From Rosellinia necatrix (lineage: Eukaryota > Ascomycota > Sordariomycetes > Xylariales > Xylariaceae), in NCBI GenBank assembly GCA_021209875.1, contig JAGYVD010000002.1, forward strand, positions 2,976,001-3,040,000: DNA of 64,000 bases, read 5' to 3'. A program made the position numbers and the translations under genes. The notes beneath the pieces were generated by a model that worked only from the letters and a program-made list of their open reading frames with translations, was not told the DNA's origin and searched no databases. This document shows positions 1 to 12,855 of this stretch, piece by piece. Position 1 is the first letter of the stretch. Each line of letters starts with the position of its first letter.

Positions 1-1054
1 GATAAATATATATATATATATTTTTTTAATTAGCATAACTAGTTACCTAATGATTTTTAAGGTTCTAATTCTAGAACAGGAAACTTAAGTTGTATTTATA
101 AAAAAGATTTTCTTAAAAGTAACGTAGTTGTCATGAAAAATTTTAGTTGCTAATGTTTAAAAATAGACTGAAACTTCAGTTTCTCTATCTCATTTCCAGA
201 CCTCTGCATTCTGCATTTATCGACCTCTACAGACCACTCCCCAACAACCACAAATCTGTAGTAACGTAGAGCCCCCGAACTGGGGTGTGCACCGACTGCA
301 GCAGGGGGCCAGCGGACTCTGTGCACAACGCAATGTGTGCATGGCAGAGATGACTGGTGATTTGCCAGAGGGCTGGGTTTAGTCGCTGTTGGGCTGAACC
401 ATCTACTAATAGATCTGCTGCCGGGTACATCCATCCCTCGACGTTAAGCATGTCCGATTTCACTCATGTGGAGGGAGGTAAAGAAGAACTCCCCATCATC
501 ACCTCGTCTGGGAAGCCCCGTCCGTCTTATCCAGCCTATCCTATCTTATCCGCCTTGCCTCGAGGGATCTCCGTCTTGCTCCTTCTGTCTTGCTCCCACT
601 GTCTTGCTCCCACTGTCTTGCTCCCACTGTCTTGCTCCCACTGTCTTGCTCCCACTGTCTTGCTCCCACTGTCTTGGTCCCTATGTCTTGCTCCCTCTAT
701 CTTGCTCCCTCTATCTTGTTCCTTCTGCCTTGTTCCTCCGCCTTTATGAACCCCGTCGACCTCAGCCACCTCGTGCGCGGTGTCTTCCTTTACATATCAT
801 TATAGCCCTTCCCTGGCGTCATCAGACGCGACACCGACAGTCCTTGGAAACGGTGCAGTTCGGCCCATCAACTCATGTTTCTCTCTTACCAAGCTACCTA
901 GCTACCTACCTGCCTGCGGCTGGGTGCCTACTTAGCCTACTTAGCCTACTTAGTTAGGGGTCCTAGATAGTATCTTGGCAAGTTTGTAGGCGACGATCCG
1001 ATCGGCGCGGCATAAAGTTGCCGACAGATCACAGTTACTTGTACATCCATCGCC
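1..1054. other. A/T-rich left edge and intergenic DNA upstream of the CaMKK gene
   Basis: The first ~180 bases are strongly A/T-rich (TA runs, poly-T) and then change abruptly to balanced composition. This may be the end of another mutated repeat block lying outside the window. The rest is intergenic or 5' leader sequence with a minisatellite in the middle. The open frames here read through the minisatellite or resemble nothing I recognise, so I call no gene. Confidence 0.5.
571..740. repeat. 14-bp minisatellite (actgtcttgctccc unit)
   Basis: About six near-perfect tandem copies of a 14-bp unit are followed by several degenerate copies (ctctatcttgctcc and similar). It is pyrimidine-rich on the plus strand. 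It lies ~320 bp before the start codon I chose for the downstream kinase. Long open frames through it on both strands are products of the repeat. Confidence 0.9.
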
Positions 1055-3623
1055 ATGATACAACCACCGACGACTACCTCGACGACTATTTCGTCGACGG
1101 TCGCTGACACCGACAGCATGGACTGCGCGGTCGGCATGCCTATCCCGAGCTCCCACAGCTCGCCCGCGCCCTCGCCACGGCCGCGCATCAGCATCGAGCG
1201 AGCTGCTGATGCGGCAGACCGACCAGCTTTTGCCCCTCACTTGTGAGTCGAAGCCTAGACTAGCCCAGCCCTATATACCACCGTACCTCCCCTATCTACA
1301 GTGCTCCTGCCGCAAAGCTACCCCGCACTACCCATACCAATGCGCGACACTCCGCCGTGAGATGCTCATCCAAGGCATGCGCAGACCCAGGTCGGCGCCC
1401 CCTGCTGCTCCGCTAAGTCCCATGAGACATCACAAGAGGACCCCGTCCCATCATCGCGAAGTGAAAGTAAGGAAGCATGTCGTCTGTCGTACCAGCCATG
1501 TATCTGCACCCGAAGCAGGCTAATCTTGAGGACCCATCCTCCCCCGTCTACTAGGAGACTCTCGATGCCAAATATACGAATGACGAGATTGACGGCAGGT
1601 CGCAATACACCGTCAATCAATACGTGATTGGTGATGAGATTGGCCGGGGCTCTTACGGCGCTGTCCATCGAGCTATCGATCAATTTAAGCACGAATATGT
1701 AAGCGCAGGTGTTATGCCATCATTGCCGTTGCCACGAGTATGCACATGGGCGCTCATCTTGTCTGCCACAGGCCGTAAAGGAATTCTCTAAATCCCGTCT
1801 GCGAAAGCGAGCGCAGTCCCACATCATGAGACGTCCCGGGCCTGGCGTGCCGCACCAGCGAGGACCCGGGATGGGCCCAAATCACTTCACAAGGAGACAA
1901 CTCGGCCGCCAAGAGGACGCCGAAGCTAAAGACGCCCTGTACTTGATCCGCGCCGAGATCGCAATCATGAAGAAACTTGATCACCCCAACCTCGTCACCC
2001 TGATTGAGGTCCTCGATGATCCCGAAGATGACTCTCTGTACATGGTCCTCGAAATGTGCAAAAAAGGTGTTGTCATGAAAATCGACCTGGATCAACAAGC
2101 TACCCCCTACGACAACGAGCATTGCCGCACATGGTTTCGTGACTTGATCCTCGGCATTGAATATCGTGAGTCCGCGACGAGAAATTAGTCATGTTTATAT
2201 AACATTGTTTGACACGCCGTTAGTACACGCCCAAGGCATTATCCATCGTGACATAAAACCCGACAACCTCCTCTTGACCGAAGACGATGTGCTCAAAATC
2301 GTCGACTTTGGAGTCTCTGAGATGTTCGAAAAGTCAAACGAGATGATGACCAACAAATCCGCCGGATCTCCAGCTTTCATACCACCCGAGCTCTGCCAGG
2401 CCAACTTCGGGGATGTTTCCGGCAAGGCTGCGGACGTCTGGTCCATGGGCGTGACGCTTTACTGTCTGAAATATGGGAAATTGCCGTTCAGCGGTACGAA
2501 TGTTTTGGAGATGTTTAAAGCGATCCGAGAGAAACAATTCTCCCTTCCCGGAGATGAGGATCCGGACTTTGTAAATCTAATTACACGAATCTTAGACAAA
2601 AACAGCAACACGAGAATCGCGTTGCCAGATATTCGGGTGAGTCTGTCCTGGACGTGCCTATCTACGAGCGGGTGACGGCTAACTAGTGATAGAACCACCC
2701 CTGGGTGACGAAGAACGGCCACGATCCTCTTCTATCTGAAGAAGAAAATTGCTCGGACATGGTGGGAACGCCTAATGAGCTCGAAGTGAACCATGCCTTC
2801 ACGCGGAAAATGGATCATCTCATCTGTGTAGTAAGTGGCCTAACTTTTTAGGCATCATTGCCCCCGGTCACTAAATTTCGCCTAGTTGAGGGCAATACAG
2901 CGCTTTAAAAGTCTCATTTCGCAAAGTCGGGCCACGACACCTCGAACTACTCAGAGACCTAGGCTAGTAGCAGAAGATGTCGAAGCGAACTCATCAACGT
3001 CTTTCTCATCTTCGGAACAAACCTACGAGACACCTGGGCCGGCCAGGCAGAAGTCTGTCGCTGAGGAGGCTGCCGAGCTCATCAAGCAACGTAGAGCTTA
3101 TCTACGTTCAGGCCTGCCCCTAATGCCTACCACTTTAGAACAAGAGGCTAACGGAGACGCCCAAGATCCCAACCCGGCTAAGAAACAAACTCTGTTCCTT
3201 GGGATAGGCACAGGTAGAGATGCCGAGCTTTTTTCAACGGGGCCTTTGGACGACATCGTCTCAGAATCACCCACAGGTATCGATTTTGACGTATATGACC
3301 GTGCTTTTGAGACGGAGATACAACGAATCCGCTTAGATGGGAAGAACAACCAACCTCGGACGTACATGACAAAGCTGCTAGGCGAAAAAGAAAGGGATAA
3401 GTACATTGGAGACGATTTCATGAATGTCGGGGCCCTCGAATCCGAGACTGGTGTCAGCCGTCATAGTAACAATCGGGGGCATCAAACCAATCCCCAGCTG
3501 ATAGAGAGTGTTCAGAGGAGCTTAGAAGCAGCGAGTGAGACTGGCTCTAGATTCGCAGATCTTGTGGTATCGGTAACACAAGATTTGAAAGAGAATGGTA
3601 TAATGCAAGAGCAGATCAATTGA
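1055..3623 (+). CDS. Calcium/calmodulin-dependent protein kinase kinase (CaMKK/Ssp1/SNF1-activating kinase type)
   Basis: Upstream Ser/Thr kinase of the type that activates AMPK/SNF1 and CaM kinases. Exons: 1055-1242, ~1385-1466, 1555-1698, 1772-2165, 2224-2636, 2693-2830, 2886-3623 (about 698 aa). The phases agree and all junctions are GT-AG. Motifs: glycine loop GRGSYG (residue ~120), catalytic lysine in AVKEF (~141), HRD in GIIHRDIKPDN (~277), DFG in KIVDFGVSE (~297), and SPAFIPPEL as the APE segment. An Arg/Pro/Gly-rich insert (MRRPGPGVPHQRGPG) follows the catalytic lysine, as is characteristic of the CaMKK family. The ~200-residue tail after the kinase domain is low-complexity. The first exon and its acceptor (1385 or 1391) are the weakest part; translation could instead start at 1362. 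Kinase family is near certain, and the CaMKK subfamily is very likely. Confidence 0.9.
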
Positions 3624-6075
3624 TATATCGTCAAGATACGGAGTCGTTCTAGGCTAAATTATATAAATATGTACTGCTCAAAAGTACCATGGTAACGAGG
3701 TTAACAAGGTGTCATATCAACGAGTGGATGTTTGTTATACGTCAGTCACGAGGGGGGATATATAAGAATATGGGATCCGAGTAGGCGTTGTATGGGACAG
3801 GTTTATTCTATATGTGGTCTGCTGGCCTTAGTTGGTTGTGTTGCGGTACTAGCATAGGCTAACAAAGGGATGGATGGGAGCACATCCAGAATACACTCGC
3901 AAGAGACAGCCTACACCACTCGCCAGACTAACCTGTACCCCGTGCTATGAGGCATCATGAATTTACTGCATAGTCTTGCCAGATAGGGAGTAGAGGAAGA
4001 TATAGACAGCTCTGGCGGATCTGTCAACAAAAGTAGTTTGCCTCGCCGTGACCTAACATAGCTCTATCTTCTGTTTTACTTTGACCAGCTAACTAGCAAA
4101 CCAAAGTAGATATTTTGGTAATTGGTTGAGCTGCAGATATAATGGTCAATGACGTCGTCACGTTTGGGGAATCATAACACATGCATTGGGTAAGCCTTAT
4201 TGGGACCACGTCTGTTGAGCTTCAAGATAATAAATGAATGAGTAGAGCAGAAAGAGGGGAGGGTCGCCTCTAACCGCCCACCTTCCTCCATTTCTCCACT
4301 CGCATAATCCCCTCGACATACAGTTGGCAAGAAAAAAGAGGGATATATTATATTATTGCAGGCAGCCGAGTGTTTCTTCGAGCAGTACCTAGCCCCTGCC
4401 CGTAAGAATGTGATGCCAGCACACCTTTATTGTTCGAACTGAAACTCTTCATTCCTGTTTTTTTTTTTTCGCCTCCCTCCGGGGTTAATCGGCAATAAAC
4501 ACGAATTTAAAAAGCGTGAGCGATAGAATCGAACAATTACGTGTTCAACTGCTGGTCCCCCATCTCGCCAACCCTAAGCATGATGGGCGTTCACACACAA
4601 AATCGATTTGATCACTCACCCACATCAAACCCAAGTGGCGCTAGAATATTGATAGTGCATAAACCCCCCCCCCACACACACACTCCTCACAAATCACTCT
4701 CGGTAGATTGCGAATGATAGGGGATAGAGGGACAGGGGGACAGAAAGAATGCACTTCATACGTCGAGCGCGTTATATTCAAGTGCACACACCCTCTTCCG
4801 GAAGCCACACGGAATCCCAAATATACGGTATGGCAAACACGGGGCTTTCTGCTAGAGACTAATGATGGTGATATGATCATGATCCCTTGGCTATACGTTC
4901 ATAAGAACCGCTCGAAGGGCCAGGTCATCGTAGTTAGTCGCATAACTTTGATTAACCTTGACTCGGCGGAGGGCATGGTCCAACCTGGGTGTATGGTATC
5001 AAAACTCGATCTATAGTGTTTCCGTGCAGCCTCACACCAAGGAAACCAAGGGCAGTTCATCGGTATAGTCCAGACTATTCCCCGTACCAGGGAATAGACA
5101 CCCTCGCACCTTTTATTAGTCCAAGCTGAGGAAGGCGTTGGGCTGACCCGCCCCCATGTCGAAGTGGCTCGGGTTAGAATGCGGGGATTCGGTTTGTCTG
5201 CACAGGAGGTTGTTTGTCATCATGGAGGTAGTATCTGACATGCGTTGATTTGTCTTCATGTGATCTCCTCTCCCTATTTTAGATATTGCCTAGCTTGCTG
5301 CTCTTTAGACAGCTTAGCGCACTGCTCATGACAACATGTGACCGAGCCAGGGTGTCACTATTCCGCAACCCAGGCAGATTAGTCTCCCTAGCGAAATGAA
5401 CCTACAGAACATCGTGCGAAGATGGGTAGACAGGGATCTACGGGATGCTACCACATTTCAGCGTCGAGAAAAGGGAAATGCCCAACCCCACGTTTCCCCC
5501 CCGGATTTTGGAGCCCATGTGCGGCCGTACCCCGTACTCTCTGTGGCATCGAGACAGGACAAGACGTGTGTACTTCTCACACCTAGGCATGCCAGCCAAG
5601 CCGGCCCGCCTAGTTCGAGTAACCAAGGCTTTGCTAGTTTGGTTTCACTAAATCGGACCCGTTTCGCGCACCCGATGGCTTCGGCCCTATTCCATTCGGT
5701 AACCTTGCCACGATCTCTGCGGGTTCCTGGGTTTGACGCCATGCAAAAGGGTAGATAGTGGCCAGTTATACCGCTCTTGGGTAGGTAACAATAGCTAGAA
5801 GGCACCCTGACGTTGCTGAAGAGGCCACACCACGGGTACGCGCACTGGGCCGCTGCCTCGACAAATGGGATGGGACAGGGCACAATAGCCAGCGCGAATC
5901 CACGTCGGGGACAATCACGGATGAGCATCGGATAGGGGAGATACAAACCGTGATCATGGTCTTGGGCTACGAAGTAGTCAGCAATGCATATCTCTATTAT
6001 AGTACTTTGTTATGCCTCTCTCTGTTGGATAGTCTGGAGACGTCTTGCCGGTTTCTAATGAGGAAGTGGGGGCGG

Positions 6076-6166
6076 TGACGCTGAATTGGTGCTGGAGTGG
6101 GGATGGATTGAGAATGAATTGGTGCTGGAGTGGGAATGAATTGGGGATGAATTGAGAATGAATTGA
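6076..6166. repeat. Short tandem repeat based on gaattggtgctggagtggg / gaatgaattg
   Basis: Two copies of a ~30-bp unit (gaattggtgctggagtggg plus gatgaatt) are followed by shorter degenerate gaatgaattg copies. This gives the S-I-P-T-P-A-P-I-type periodic frames on the minus strand, which are not evidence of a protein. Confidence 0.75.
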
Positions 6167-8103
6167 GAACCAGAGTAGGGATACTCACCCTTTCCTCCAC
6201 CAAGATAACTGAGGTTACAGAAATGCCACTTGGCTGCTGGCAAATGCCGAAAGGGCCGGTTTTGCAGGGCGATTTGCAGAAGCATCATATTAATGAACAA
6301 TGCGCTCATCCCAGCCCAGATATTTGGCGATACGCCAAGCCCTGATTAAGGGGCTCGACCTTATTCGTCTATAGGCTCGAACGATATCCGATCCATTCGC
6401 TTATCTCCAACCGGAGGCCATCTCCAACCAGGAGCAGCAGGGCGATGTGGCGTTGTGACATTGCCAGGCTTGTTTGCTTTCTGTTTGCTCGCCTCCTGCA
6501 TGGACACACCGTATGTATCTATCTTGCGCGCGGCCGGGGGAGCAGTGGGAGTGGAAGGGCAAAAGGGAGCGAAGGAGGTGAAGGAGGTGAGCTGGGACAT
6601 GAACCACCAAGGGGGTGAGATGCAAGCCGGTGGAGGTTTGCTGCAGCAGCAAAGGCAGCCCCTATCGTGTGTCATCGAGCTGCGTAACTGGGAATAGCAC
6701 CGTCCGACCATTCATCTCGTAGTGTTGGACCACGAGGGTGCTGAGATGGTCCGATAATGCAGCTAGCTCATCACATACATGTAGGTCTCACGGATGCCGC
6801 ATGTCGAGTCCGAACACCCAGTCGATGATATGAATGATCTGGATGATCCGACGGGATGAGGCTGTTGTTGACCGACCGACAAGATATGGGGGCTTGCTCG
6901 AGATAGGTACTGTCAGACAATATCAGATTTGAAGAGCTCTCTTTTTTTGGGAGGGGTGGGGAGGCCTACGAAGTAGTTTTGTCTATGGTTTTGTCCAATA
7001 AGACCGGCTGACAGGGAACGGTGGACAACACCCACCTGTCTGTCTAGCTGCTAACCTAGGTACCACCTGCCTTAACCTTGCAGTAGTAAGTATATGACTG
7101 TGTGACTGGGTATGACTAGGTAATTACTTACCGTCCTATGTATTCTGCAGTACTATAAAAGCATGCAGCACATGATGTTGGGTGACGTCATTTGATTATT
7201 AAAAGGTTTTTTTTTCCCAAACAACAAAAGAAAAAAAAAAAAAGGTCAAAGAACGTCAATAAACGGTTTTTAATTCAGACCCTCCGGTTGCCTCTGCTGC
7301 CGCTTTTTTCCACCATGTGACCTAAGGTATATAAACACGGCAAAAGCCTCAATTTTCTTAAGGTCCTCAATGTGAGGCAGTAGTGTGTTCTCCAGCCAAC
7401 CTGGCTCGAACCAGGGCTTTAGGGCTTGAGTAGGTAGTACTTACAACCTACTACCTAGGCATCTACCTAGGTACCTAAGGTCACCTAAGTAGGCACTTAT
7501 TACCTGTGGTTAACCTTACCTTAGGTAGGTAGCTGCCGAACTCTAGACTAGGTGGGTGAGTACCTAGTTCTTGGTGCCTACTGGGTAAATCACCATGGGC
7601 TTGGATCCTCTGCCCACCTATGCTATTTACCTATGCTTCTCTCCCGAGGAAGCGAGGATCCAGGGTTTGTGAAGTTGGGGGACACGGACGTTCCCATGCC
7701 CCGATGTTATAATGTTGCTGCGTGTTAGTGGAACCGAGTGCTGCCCTATCACTAGGTATATCTAAATTTCATGTGCAGTGCAGTATCCCAGAGCACTGGG
7801 TCCCAGCGTGAATACCAGTCTTGAGGTAGCGCCCATCTGGGCCTGTACCTTGTTAACCGAATGCAGGGTGATGCCGGGCGATGGTTAGAGTACATATGTA
7901 TGTGTAGTATTCGCCATCGAGGATGCCACTTTTATTCTCCAGTTCGTGGTATGGAATTGCAGACCTGCAGGACCACCGCTGCTGCTGCTGCTGCTGGTGG
8001 GCGGTGGCCACCAGTGGGTCCGACTGAGGCCTCCTGTGCCTCCCGTGCCTCCTCTGTGCCGAAAGCGAGTCGCATATAGGCAGGAATAAGGAATTGGCGC
8101 GTT

Positions 8104-8264
8104 ACATATGTATTTATGTATGTATGTATGTATGTATGTATGTATGTATGTATGTATGTATGTATGTATGTATGTATGTATGTATGTATGTATGTATGTA
8201 TGTATGTATGTATGTATGTATGTATGTATGTATGTATGTATGTATATATGTATGTATGTATGTA
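8104..8264. repeat. (TATG)n tetranucleotide microsatellite
   Basis: About 37 almost uninterrupted tatg units, with one tata variant near the right end. Because 4 is not a multiple of 3, every frame reads as a repeating tetrapeptide (MYVC on plus, HTYI on minus), which explains the open frames over it. Confidence 0.97.
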
Positions 8265-8590
8265 CATACCTAGGTAGGTATGCATGTGTCGATGTACAGA
8301 TGTATTGATGGATGGATACCTGAGGTACCTGTTAGTGTAGATGAGTGGATGCACGCAGCATCGAAATGCGTGGATAACCTTGCAGCAACGCATCCATCCC
8401 AGCAACCCAGCTAGCTACATAGCTACCTAGCCCGCCCAGCCAGCTCCAGCTTTATCGAGCACGGCTCGCCGACTGCACTGTCCTTTTTGCCATGCGCCCT
8501 TTATGGACGGTGGGGGCCACCGGCCGCTTTAAATAAAGCGTTGGCCCGCCGTCCACACATACATAATAATATCAGTAAACATTGCGACAG

Positions 8591-8638
8591 GCGGTGTCAG
8601 CGTTGGCGTCGTTGGCGTTGGCGTCGTTGGCGTTGTGT
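8591..8638. repeat. Short GGCGTTGGCGTC tandem repeat
   Basis: Four interleaved copies of a 6/9-bp motif (ttggcg, tcgttggcg). It lies in unassigned DNA. Confidence 0.65.
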
Positions 8639-9147
8639 GCCTGCTCTTCCCGACGGGCGATTGGGGGAACGACGTGCGGCCAAGATGGGACAAGTTCATC
8701 GGCAGATTCGGGCGTGTTGCAGCCGCGGAGCTGCCACCGACTTAATCTGGGATTCGGCCAATGCATCCACCACATGTGAGCCCGACTGGAGTTTTAATAC
8801 GATGCCGCCGTTGGCGTGCTGGCGTAGGCCTGGAGCGGTGAACAGAGGTGTGTATGTATGTATTGGCGGCGTGCTTCATCTGAAATGTATGGTTTGTTAG
8901 GCGGGGATGTCATCCCAAGCTGGAAGATGTCTGCCGTATACATAGCGCCGAGAGACCCCGTAAACAAGGCTACAAGGTGTGGCTATCATCTGTCCGTCCG
9001 TCCGCCCGTCCGCCTGTCTGTCTGTCAGACATGTCTGATAGCGTGGTGTAGCTGTACGGCTGGCGGAAGAGTTGCCGACTGCCTTGCATACCTTCACCCC
9101 AACATTGCTGGCAGCCATTTTGCAGAAATGCCTCATACATGCTGCAT

Positions 9148-9200
9148 GCAGATACTAGATGCAGATACACTACTGGATGCAGATACTGGATGCAGACGGG
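9148..9200. repeat. Short repeat of ctggatgcagata-type units
   Basis: Four imperfect copies of a 13-16-bp unit (gcagatactagat, gcagatacactactggat, gcagatactggat, gcagacgg). A C/T-rich (gtcc)n/(gtct)n stretch sits just upstream at 8993-9030. No gene is associated. Confidence 0.65.
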
Positions 9201-11600
9201 TTTCTCGACCACGCATGCATACTGTCATGTAACCTGCGTTCAACGAGATTGGATGACTGATATTTCGCCCAGCAATCTACGGCATTTATCAAGACACCAA
9301 GGTTGTCACGACCTAGAGTCCACAGGTAGATGCGACCAAGGTAGACGACTATGGAGGGGGGCCAGTCTAGGCAGTTGTGAATAACAACAGGACAAAGAGA
9401 GGCACCGGCCCGGATGGAAGTCGGCAAGGCAGTGAAAGACGAAGGAAAAAAGGGAACCCCTTCCCTACTCCCACAAAAACCTACACAACTACTAATAGCT
9501 CTAACCAAAGAGGAAAGGGAAAAGGGGACGGCCGGAAGGGCCCGTGGCTGGTTGGTACTGTACTGGCTGTCTCGGCAATTATGACCCGGACTTCGTATGT
9601 AAAAGAAATTGAGACCAATGGTAAGACAAGCCAAAACCCGAGATAACCTTCTTGGTTCACAAGCACTTGTAATCGGGTAGTCTAGTCCAGTCATACTATG
9701 TTTAAGTTCTGCCTCAAGCCCTCAATATGATCTAATGATCTTCTTGCAGCGTCAGGGGCTCTCTTGACAGCGGACACGGCCGGAATCCATGATATCCCAG
9801 TCGTTCGTAGAATAAAACATCGGTCAAGAGGACAACCCTGGTAGATTCGTCACATAACAGCTATTGTTTGCAGCTGTTCTACGTTACTACACACTAGGTA
9901 CCGCTTACCTCCTCCAAAACCACACGTCTCTGGATACCGAGCGGGCTAAATATGTTCAGACTCGTGAACAAGACCATATGCACGCCTTTCTGCCCTGAAA
10001 CCCTCCACCATCCCACTGGCAGCTAGTCCCGGTCTAGAGCGGGGATTTCATACCACGGTAGGTGCTGGAGGCATGCAGCTTATAATTACTCCATCTGGCA
10101 GGATACTGAGCTGCGACCTGTGCCGCAGTACACCACGTCAAAGCGACCACTATCATATTACAAGTATGGACTAGATCCCCAGGTCTGTAGATCTCGATTC
10201 ACGTCGAGCCGGCCAAGATGCCTAGATAGGTAGGTAGAGTTACATATATAGAAGCAAATATAGACGGAGTCCAAAAAGCCATACCTACTACCTGGGTATT
10301 CATGGATGTACACGTAGGTATGTAGGTATGTAGGTATGTGTAAGCATCATCTAGCCAATAAAAGGGTTGATAATAACGGTATTACCTGCCTACAATACGG
10401 TATACCTACATGTATACATGTTACATGCTACATGTTACGTGTTACATGTTACGAGTTACCTCGTCTCTCTCTCGTCTGGCGTCCTGCCTTTAAATCCTTG
10501 GTTGGCGGCATCTACATGTCTGTATCTCTAAGTAGGTACCTACTGGTAGTTATCTGTTCAAGTGCCTCAATAGAGAGCGGGTGATAAAGAGTATATTGAT
10601 GTTTACTAAGTCTTCCCCAGGGAATCACTTACGGTGCGTAACAGTCTATTTCCGGAGGGCCATATGAATAAGCTTCTGCCATGTCGCGGCTCGGAGGGCT
10701 TACGATTACATATAGAAGGTCGCCACCATACAGAAACGTCAACGTACGCTTGCTTGTCCAATTTCAGTACTTAGATTTTCTCGCGTCTGGCGTATCTGGT
10801 ACCTATGGGAAGCTTATGCATATCTCATATGGGGATGTGCTAAGCATATCTAAGTACCTTAGGTAGGTAGGCAGGTTTTGAATGTGCTGAATGCTAAATA
10901 CTCCCGGGTAAGATACTTGCAGCTACCCCATCTTATAGGCATGCCCTTTTGTCCTTCTTGGTCACCTGCAGTTGAATCACTCGATTGTTCAAGCTACAAA
11001 TACCCACTTCGACCTCCCCAATTCACTCTTGGCCACCCAACTCTGCTTCACACTCTGCGACATACAGTACCTACGTTGACAATACCTACCCAGAACACGT
11101 CCGGCCAGAACACATCCGGCCTGACCGTCCACAGGCCGCCGCCATCTTTTGCTAGCACTTGCATCATACCACCCACCTGCCTTGGCAGTCCCTATTGCCT
11201 ACTACCTCCCTCCTGCCTGCCGACCTAATTGCCATCGCACGGCTCGCTCATTGGCAATCCTATACCCAGCCTCCCGCCGTCTGGCCTCATTGCCTGGTCG
11301 TATTTTCCGTGTCGTCTCGTCAGCTACCTACTTGAACCTTTGCTGTTGCGGACCTAGAATGCACGTCATCTGGCCGGATTCAAACCATCAGGCGATCCTG
11401 TAATCCCAACATCATCCGCTGACAATGACTGTCTCGTCTACTTTAACAAAGATAAATCCCGCTAGTTACCACCTGTTCTGGCTCTAACATTTGTCGGAAC
11501 CCTTCTTGAGGTTCCTACTCCGCACCTAAATAAGTCCCGACTTCTATATTAATTATCCGCCAGCGCACCTTGTAACACCCGTCGACAAATTTGAAGTGAC

Positions 11601-12855
11601 TGAGTGAGCCGTCGTTGCGTTGAGCTGCGTTGCGTTGAGCTGTATTGCGTTGGACGATACACCACATCTCCCATCTCTCCCCTCGCATCCACTTACTCTA
11701 TCTATTCTTATTTCTTCTGAACCGCCCTCTCCATACACTTTGCACTGTCAGACCGACAGGCGATCAACAAGGCCGCTTCTCATTCCTCGCCGAAACGGAC
11801 AGCCTAGGTACTCCCCGGTCCGTCGCTTGTCTTGCAATAGCCGGGCTGGACTGAGCTTCCTTTCTCCGAGACCATCATCCCTTCCAGCTTCCAGCTCCTC
11901 CACTCGGGCGACCCAGACCAAGGACTGGATAGAAACACGTGGGCAGGGAAACCCCCTTACATTACATGCTGCCCTTGGTTTCTTTTCCCTTTGCATTCCT
12001 TCCAGTCTCCATCTGGTGTATTTGCTTGCTAGTCTCAAGCAAACCAACCGAGAGCCTGTTACAGCCCTAGCCTGGGCGCAATCGGAACTGCTCACAGAAA
12101 GTATAATCCCCATTGGAGCGCCCTAAAAACCGCCTCCAGACTCCCTACACACGCCAACCGGGGCTACCGGTTACAGGGGCTGTATCCGCCAAGGCTCGCC
12201 ATCGCCATCTCGCCTCGCCCGCCTCCCCACCGAGTCCACCCGTTAATCCACCACATCCACCAGTGGACCAGCGCCAACCACGGTGCCTTGGGAAGTTAGC
12301 CAGTGTACAGTCAGTCTCTGCTGTGCCTACCTACATACCTACATACATATATACCTACGCTACCTAATTCCACCCGTGATCGACCGCTTGTTGCTAGCAG
12401 CAGCCACAGCAGATTCACCCTACCTACAGTGTAAAACTACCTCATTACCGCTCCTACAAATTCGCCGGGTCCCGCGCGGGCCCTGCTCCCGCCTTCTCTC
12501 CTCCCTCCCTCCCTCTCTCCTTTTTTTTATTTTTATTTTTTATTATCTTTTCCCTCCGTCCGTCCTCGCGGTACCCCCGATTCCTTTATATCGCTGTTTG
12601 GCTACTCGCCTCGAGCCTCCATCCCCCGGGCTCGGCCCAAACCCCCCTTCCCCCTCCCCCTAAAGGCGACATTGGTCGCCGCCACCGTCTAAGTCGGATC
12701 TGTCCTGTACCGCCGCCACCTCGGCCAAGCCCTAAGCAAGCATCATAACCCCCGCTGTTTTCCTTGTCGCCAAGCGCAGTACACCACCCTCGGCCTATCA
12801 GCATCGCTGCGCGCACCAGCCCTTGCTCCCGTTCTCACTCTCCTTCTCGACGGAA
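11601..12855 (+). other. Pyrimidine-rich leader/promoter region of the HAL4-like kinase
   Basis: Long C/T-rich tracts and polythymidine runs (12480-12560) precede the start codon at 12856. Such tracts are common in promoters and 5' leaders of highly expressed fungal genes. Open frames here (for example 11620-12126) are low-complexity and unrecognised. They could be upstream open frames in a long leader, but I see no coding signature. Confidence 0.45.

Larger units (their letters stand above)
3624..11600. other. Gene-poor interval of about 8 kb
   Basis: I find no gene here. Open frames reach 174 codons (for example minus-strand frames at 5458-5946 and 9170-9694), but none has a recognisable domain, a plausible splice structure or a family I know. 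The interval holds homopolymer tracts (4460, 6940, 7205-7245), simple repeats (listed separately) and dense ctaggtaggtacctaggt-type motifs (7430-7570, 10215-10330, 10855). A short species-specific secreted protein or a non-coding RNA cannot be excluded. Confidence 0.5.

Noticed and set aside
5458..5946. 162-codon minus-strand open frame
   Set aside because: No recognisable motif, and similar-length frames exist on the opposite strand, so chance is the simplest explanation.
8108..8405. Plus- and minus-strand open frames of repeated MYVC and HTYI tetrapeptides
   Set aside because: They are translations of the (TATG)n microsatellite. The frame is open only because the 4-bp unit has no stop.
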